Below, piece by piece: positions 6,971-10,965 of a stretch of DNA of 10,965 bases. Numbering within the stretch: the first letter of the stretch is position 1; each line of letters starts with the position of its first letter. This DNA comes from Zygnema cylindricum (Eukaryota; Streptophyta; Zygnematophyceae; Zygnematales; Zygnemataceae), in NCBI GenBank assembly GCA_037447655.1, contig JBBHKE010001258.1:312001-322965 (forward strand), in the 5' to 3' direction. Both the position numbers and the translations under genes were made by a program. The notes under the pieces were generated by a model, which had not been told where the DNA came from, did not search any database, and saw only the letters and a list, made by a program, of their open reading frames with translations.

Positions 6971-6975
6971 GTCGT
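6971..6975. repeat. Target-site duplication, right copy
   Basis: GTCGT follows the CA end of the 3' LTR and matches 1088-1092 exactly. The pre-insertion site would have joined the left flank to the sequence beginning CACCTGATG at 6976. Confidence 0.95.
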
Positions 6976-7039
6976 CACCTGATGAAACCTTTACTTCAAT
7001 CGCGGATCGCTTCACTACAACGTAACGATTCCGTTTACG

Positions 7040-7665
7040 TAATTAATACACCGCGAATCGTAATTAGAGTAACGAAAAAATTAGAGAAAAAACAAAAAAA
7101 AACAATTAGAGTAATGAACTCTAATTTATGTAAATTAACTTTTTCACAGAGGAGGTTTACTCTAATTTATTTAGGTACTCTATATTGGGTTATGTCGGCA
7201 ATAATTATCCGCGCTGAAATTATGAACAAATTACGTAGACGTACAAAATCTGTCATTCGGTATAGTTTTGACGTCATTATGACGTTAGTACTATTTGTCG
7301 CGCTGAATGTCAGTTAATGTTCACACTGACGACGATGCTGTCGACGGACGAGAGTTATGCGAATGGCTTTTTTTCGATGTGATTGATTTTTTGTTTAGTG
7401 CGATTTCAAGTGCGAGCGCGATTCTATTAAATCATTATTTGTACCTTTTTACTAATAAAAATACAATTTTGCAAGGTCGGACGTCGTCCGTATTCCACAC
7501 TATTTAAAACGAGCCTATATTATAATTTTTTACGCTAATTGAACCTCACCTAAATTAGAATAATGAAAAAATTAGAATCATTTACTCTATTTGACGTGAT
7601 AGAGTCGAAATTTCGAGCGACCGAATTAGCGTTATTTACTCTAATTACGATTCGAGGTGTAATTA
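7040..7665. repeat. AT-rich inverted-repeat structure with a recurring TTACTCTAATT word
   Basis: A 19-bp block at 7054-7072 is the exact complement of 7636-7654. With small gaps the similarity extends outwards to about 7040 and 7665 (TAATTA and ACACC parts shared). Inside, the word AATTAGAGTAA or its complement recurs at 7062-7072, 7104-7114, 7157-7167 and 7636-7646, with near copies around 7555-7595. At 7104-7126 it forms a perfect 9-bp hairpin with a 5-base loop. The open frames across this region (for example 6982-7317 and 7307-7507) are AT-rich and show no motif, so I do not call genes. It may be a non-autonomous transposon remnant. No target-site duplication was found. Confidence 0.5.
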
Positions 7666-7670
7666 TCACC

Positions 7671-8006
7671 ATATCGTACGAAAAATTACAAATAAAATGT
7701 ACGTTATTCTAGAGTATATTCGGAAACGAGAAGCGGCATATCTGGAAAGGTCGACGACCCCAGAAATTCAGATTGTGGGGCCAAACCCTGCAATCTCGTC
7801 AAGCGTGCGATCACAATGTACGGTTATCGTCACTTCGTAAGTGTAAAAAGTAAAAAACCCCGTAATCCGCCAGCTGCCGTACTGTAGCGTCCGATATTCC
7901 GTACCTGCGCGCGATGCCCGCGCGCGCGTCAGAAGTTGCGACGAACACTTCTAACTGGACCGGACCCTCCAGCCGGCACCAGCTTGACGGGACACACTAC
8001 CGAAAT
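7671..8006. other. Intergenic DNA, nothing recognised
   Basis: Composition shifts from AT-rich to GC-rich near 7860, with a CG-dinucleotide run at about 7907-7928. No gene, RNA or repeat structure is supported. It would contain the 3' end of the minus-strand phosphorylase-like gene if that gene is complete, but I could not find a matching C-terminal exon. Confidence 0.4.
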
Positions 8007-8137
8007 TCATTCTGGCGACCAAGCCTCCTGCCGGGAGAATACACATCCGAAGAGTTTCACTTGTGAATACTGCATACTGAATGAGGGCTACTCATGGAAC
8101 AACCGACGGACTGGTGTGATACCAGTCGGTACCGTAC

Positions 8138-8344
8138 CTCCGAACACGTATTGTGGTCGTACACTCCCGTGGCCTGCTGCGGGTTCTGGTAGTCGTACTT
8201 CACGCCGGTGCCGGCGCTCAGATTCCCGAAGTACTGACTCTCCAGGGACAACACTTGGGCGGGACGAGCCGGCCGCTGGAGGTACGCCAGCTGGCTCCGA
8301 GCGACATCCACGATCTCCTTCGTCAGCTTTACGCTCGCCTTCAC
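8138..8344 (-). CDS. Probable fourth exon of the phosphorylase-like gene (69 codons)
   Basis: This GC-rich stretch reads as plausible protein on the minus strand: an amphipathic helix-like start (VKASVKLTKEIVDVARSQL), then a Tyr/Gly/Asn-rich part ending VYDHNTCSE. It lies between a possible acceptor (GAGCAG before 8344) and a good donor (GAG|GTACGG, GT at 8137-8136), so it is exactly 69 codons with no stop. It is on the same strand as, and downstream of, the three phosphorylase-like exons, so I infer one gene. The next exon is uncertain. A 68-bp intron ending TATGCAG at 8070 would lead to 20 more codons and TGA at 8007-8009, but that peptide shows no recognisable family feature. The acceptor has only a moderate T-rich tract. 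Confidence 0.5.
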
Positions 8345-9422
8345 CTGCTCGCCCGACCACAGCCAAACCAGAACACTCAAACACGTCACCACTTTGTCAC
8401 CGTATTCTCGTAGCCAAGCACTTGCCAATGGCTGCTCTTGTTGAGTTTCGAGCTGAACTGATTAGACAGTTGTGCAACCCAAATCCCAATCACGGTTCCA
8501 TGGTTCTATTGGTACGTGAATTGTCTAGACAGATTTTGAGAAAGTTGAGTCTCGGGTTTTGTGGAAATGTACCTTTGTTAGAGTAAAATAATCAAAAAGA
8601 CAATGATTAAAAAGTTATAACCAAAGACTAACAATGATCAATGATCGAATAGAGAACTCCAACAAGAAGGAGAGGAAATGTGGAATCTGGAGAGTGAGGG
8701 AATAGAATAGAATAGAATAGAAAGGAAAACTTAGGACGATTTTGAGAGGATATCATGGTTTCCCGATTTTACACTTGTGTAACACATAAAATGTAGGATT
8801 GTTGAGTTTATAGGAAACTGTTTGGGGGATTAGGAGAAAAAGTAAGAAAACATTTGGAAAAGTTCGGACTAATTTTTAGAGATTGGGAGTGTCATAAAGG
8901 TAATTCGATAAAGAATGGGTCGGGATCAATGAAAGTGAAATAGGAAGTGGACAAGTCTTCTGATGCAAATAAAGACATCAAATTGAATTAATTAAACTAA
9001 TTTTCCAAGAGGTAAAAACTTAAAGTAGACATTTTTGGATATGAAAAAATAACATATCCGACTAATTTGAAGCATAGCACTCCACAGACATTTTACAAAA
9101 GATAAGTCCCTCCATACAAATGATCTATTGAACATGGATACGTTTACAAAGGAAATAGAGCAAAAGTTTGCAAAACAAAAATAACAAACAAATAAAAAGC
9201 CATCAAAAAGTCTACAAACGCCAAAACCAACTTCATTCACTCCAACTCCAAGCCACCCACGTGATCTCAAAAACGATCAACATTAAGTAAACGTCATGGC
9301 AAACCCTCGTCAACTGACAATTACATCTTGTAGACTCATTTCTAAACCTCCTTCCTTCTTGCTCCATCCCACAAACAAAAACACCCAAACCCAAAACTCT
9401 ACCAAATTCCAGCCACCCACAC
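8345..9422 (-). other. Putative long intron or insertion between exons 3 and 4
   Basis: About 1.1 kb of AT-rich sequence without coding potential separates the third and fourth exons. It is T- and G-rich on the minus strand over its first part (8940-9420), as expected of plant intron RNA. It contains a short GAATA repeat (8700-8719). It is ten to twenty times longer than the two other introns of the gene, so an inserted element is possible, but no terminal repeats were seen. The exon-3 donor is ambiguous (GTGTGG at 9422 or GTGGCT at 9416). Confidence 0.4.
8700..8719. repeat. GAATA microsatellite, four units
   Basis: Four perfect GAATA units followed by a near unit (GAAAG). It sits in the non-coding gap of the minus-strand gene. 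Confidence 0.9.
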
Positions 9423-10319
9423 TTCCCTAATCCCCCCCGGTTAAGAAGCCAGGCGTCTCGTACCGCCTGCGTGAAGAGGCACTGTCCGTACAGAAAGCTG
9501 GCGGTGGGTCCGAACGTATCTTGCGGGAGGACGTCCACATTCGGGTAAAGGTTGCACTGCTGCGTCCAGTCCGCCTGCTGGCACTCCCAGTTCACCGCGA
9601 ACGGCGATATGCACAGATCGCCCAGCCGCACCACCTGCAGCGAAACGACCCAACGGAACCTTAAAGAGGCGTCGCGTCACGACAGCACCGTTGGAATTTG
9701 AAAATCCGTAAACAATGCCGAAGCCGTATAGAGCATGGTAGAAGGCAGGAAGCTTCCGTCTGGTACCTTTGTGCTGGGGTTGACCGTACCGTCGCCGTTG
9801 AGCACTCCGCCGATCTGCGTCGACCAACCGGACGTCCCCATGTACACCATTTCCGAAATGTACGGACGACATTCCAGAAGTTCGCGCACGCATAGCGCTG
9901 CCGTGATTGGCCCGATGCCTGCAGTACAGCGCGGGGCAAAGATAAAGGACGGTTCAGATTTCGTACGACGCTTATGTACCTTGATCTGCGGCGGGTGATC
10001 GTACGGCTCTGCGCGCACCTGTGGTGACCAGAAGGACTCGCTGGCCCATGATCATGCCCACGCGGCGGCCGCCGCAAACGGTCCTTGGAGAACCCACTGA
10101 CTGGTTCTTCAGATTCGCCAGCAAATAGCGCTCCTCCGCGCTGCCCGAGAAGGTGCCCGGGTCGGCCACCAGGAGCGCCACGTGGGTCTTGCCGCCGAAA
10201 TCGCCGCAACCCGGAGTGACCTGCGTCAGGACACGTCGGCGCTGTCCCTCCGCTGGAAGGAGGGACGAAACATGGAGAAGCGCGACTGCCAGAACAATGG
10301 CGGACCCTAGCTGCGCCAT
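9423..10319 (-). CDS. Secreted nucleoside-phosphorylase-like (PNP/UDP family) protein, exons 1-3
   Basis: Exon 1 is 10319-10019, exon 2 is 9918-9689 and exon 3 starts at 9634 and runs to about 9423. Codons join in phase across both introns (531 nt in exons 1-2). The start is the first in-frame ATG of the open stretch. Residues 1-26 form a signal peptide with core SAIVLAVALL and likely cleavage near AEGQ. The mature part shows the phosphorylase pattern: strand VALLVADPG, strand VLLVTTG joined across intron 1 to IGPITAALCVRELLE (the nucleotide-binding GxGPxxAA motif), then VYMGTSGW, and in exon 3 RLGDLCISPFAVNW, several cysteines and FLYGQCLFTQAVRDAW. In plants such secreted relatives include bark storage proteins. 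Substrate cannot be told from sequence. Coding beyond about 9440 is uncertain because of a G-rich stretch and ambiguous donors. Family assignment is by pattern recognition, without a search. Confidence 0.65.
9635..9688 (-). other. Intron 2 of the phosphorylase-like gene, 54 bp
   Basis: Donor CAACG|GTGCTG (GT at 9688-9687) and acceptor TTTCGCTGCAG (AG at 9636-9635). It contains in-frame stops, and its removal joins QIPT to VVRLGD in phase 0. At 54 bp it is short for most flowering plants but normal for lineages with compact introns such as lycophytes. Confidence 0.65.
9919..10018 (-). other. Intron 1 of the phosphorylase-like gene, 100 bp
   Basis: Donor CACAG|GTGCGC (GT at 10018-10017) and acceptor TACTGCAG (AG at 9920-9919). 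Splicing splits a glycine codon and restores the conserved TTGIGPI segment, which is strong support for these borders. Confidence 0.75.
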
Positions 10320-10965
10320 GAGTGTCGGCGAGCGTGCGTGCGGCAAGTGAGAGGCAGCGTGAGGCTGGAGGAGTGAAGCGTGAGGCCGGGACAACAAATG
10401 GTCCTAGAGCATCATTATTGGATACTGCGCACTGCCCGGCGCAGACTTCGTTACAGGTTTTGGAGTTTCGTACAGCCGTACCTTCGTCCACGTAGCCTAA
10501 CATTTTGTAGCTTGCATGCAGGCTGGCGTTCCAATTATGCCGTCCGATCGTCGTTTTGGACACTGCTACTTTTTATCGTGAAAATGATTTCCTTTTTGTT
10601 TTTATTTGCCACGTGTCAGACGACCGTATATTTTCAGGGGATTATGGTAGCACAGTAATTCCCCATCAGCCTGAAATGTGCCTTACTTTTTCAGTTTGTC
10701 CAATTTCTATGCGTTTTTATGTCAGTTGATAGATTCTTCTAAACAGTTTCACCTAAAATCCTGTCCATCGTATCCGAGTTTCCGACCAAGTTGGAGACTC
10801 TCCACTTTTCCAGGCAAGGAAAAGATTCTATCCTATCTGTCCGTACGTATTTTGTGCCATTTTGAGACCACAACCCAGTAATCCAGCACCAATTTAAAAT
10901 TCAAACCCAGGGTGAAAGAGCACGCTGGATGAAATGTCGTGACACGGACATTCTTTCGAAAGAGG
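10320..10965 (-). promoter_or_regulatory. Upstream region of the phosphorylase-like gene
   Basis: No gene is supported here. On the minus strand a CCAAT motif lies about 100 bp before the start codon (around 10416-10420). A palindromic G-box CACGTG lies at 10610-10615, about 290 bp upstream. G-boxes bind bZIP and bHLH factors in plants. No clear TATA box was found. The outermost part (10660-10965) shows nothing recognisable. Confidence 0.3.

Noticed and set aside
7269-7285. TGACGTCA palindrome followed by an inverted half (CGTCAT-T-ATGACG)
   Set aside because: It is a short motif far from any supported gene start, with no context to give it a role.
6982-7507. Two open frames (111 and 66 codons) after the 3' LTR
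   Set aside because: They cross the AT-rich inverted-repeat unit, and their peptides reflect its repeats. No start context or domain supports them.
7936-8586. 216-codon open frame on the plus strand
   Set aside because: It is antisense to the fourth exon of the minus-strand gene, rich in Ser/Thr/Pro/Arg from GC-rich composition, and without recognisable motifs.
9661-10563. 300-codon open frame on the minus strand, the longest in the right part
   Set aside because: It is a GC-rich shadow in another frame of the phosphorylase-like exons. It reads through both introns and gives Arg/Pro/Ser-rich sequence without motifs, whereas the spliced frame gives clear phosphorylase patterns.

Overview
The window is nuclear DNA of a eukaryote, most likely a land plant. 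It carries a complete Ty1/copia LTR retrotransposon of plant type, and the only host gene has GT-AG introns, a signal peptide and a plant-like nucleoside-phosphorylase fold. Very short introns (54 and 100 bp) and GC-rich exons set in AT-rich surroundings would fit a seedless plant such as a moss or lycophyte, but I cannot name the species.

Layout. Positions 1-1087 are AT-rich flank without a convincing gene. They hold a tRNA-like sequence (88-158) and a 162-bp fold-back (778-939). Positions 1088-6975 are one copia insertion: 5-bp target-site duplication GTCGT, 572-bp 5' LTR (1093-1664), primer-binding site, a gag-protease-integrase reading frame (1703-4810), an in-frame TGA, the reverse transcriptase-RNase H part in the same frame (4811-6364), a duplicated purine-rich tract, an identical 572-bp 3' LTR (6399-6970) and the second GTCGT. 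Positions 6976-8006 are flank again, with an AT-rich inverted-repeat structure at about 7040-7665. Positions 8138-10319 on the minus strand hold a split gene for a secreted nucleoside-phosphorylase-like protein. Three N-terminal exons are clear, a fourth lies beyond an intron-like gap of about 1.1 kb, and the C-terminal end is not identified. Positions 10320-10965 are its upstream region.

How it fits together. The retrotransposon would be transcribed from its 5' LTR, primed by an initiator-Met-type tRNA, and would encode Gag, protease, integrase and reverse transcriptase/RNase H as one polyprotein. One stop codon between integrase and reverse transcriptase interrupts this. The LTRs look identical over their whole length, so the insertion is recent and the stop is either a fresh nonsense mutation or a position of readthrough. 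I found no sign of a wholly new system. The unusual points are the in-frame stop, the hairpin array in the LTR, the long charged N-terminal Gag extension, the repeated polypurine tract and the fold-back elements in the flanks.
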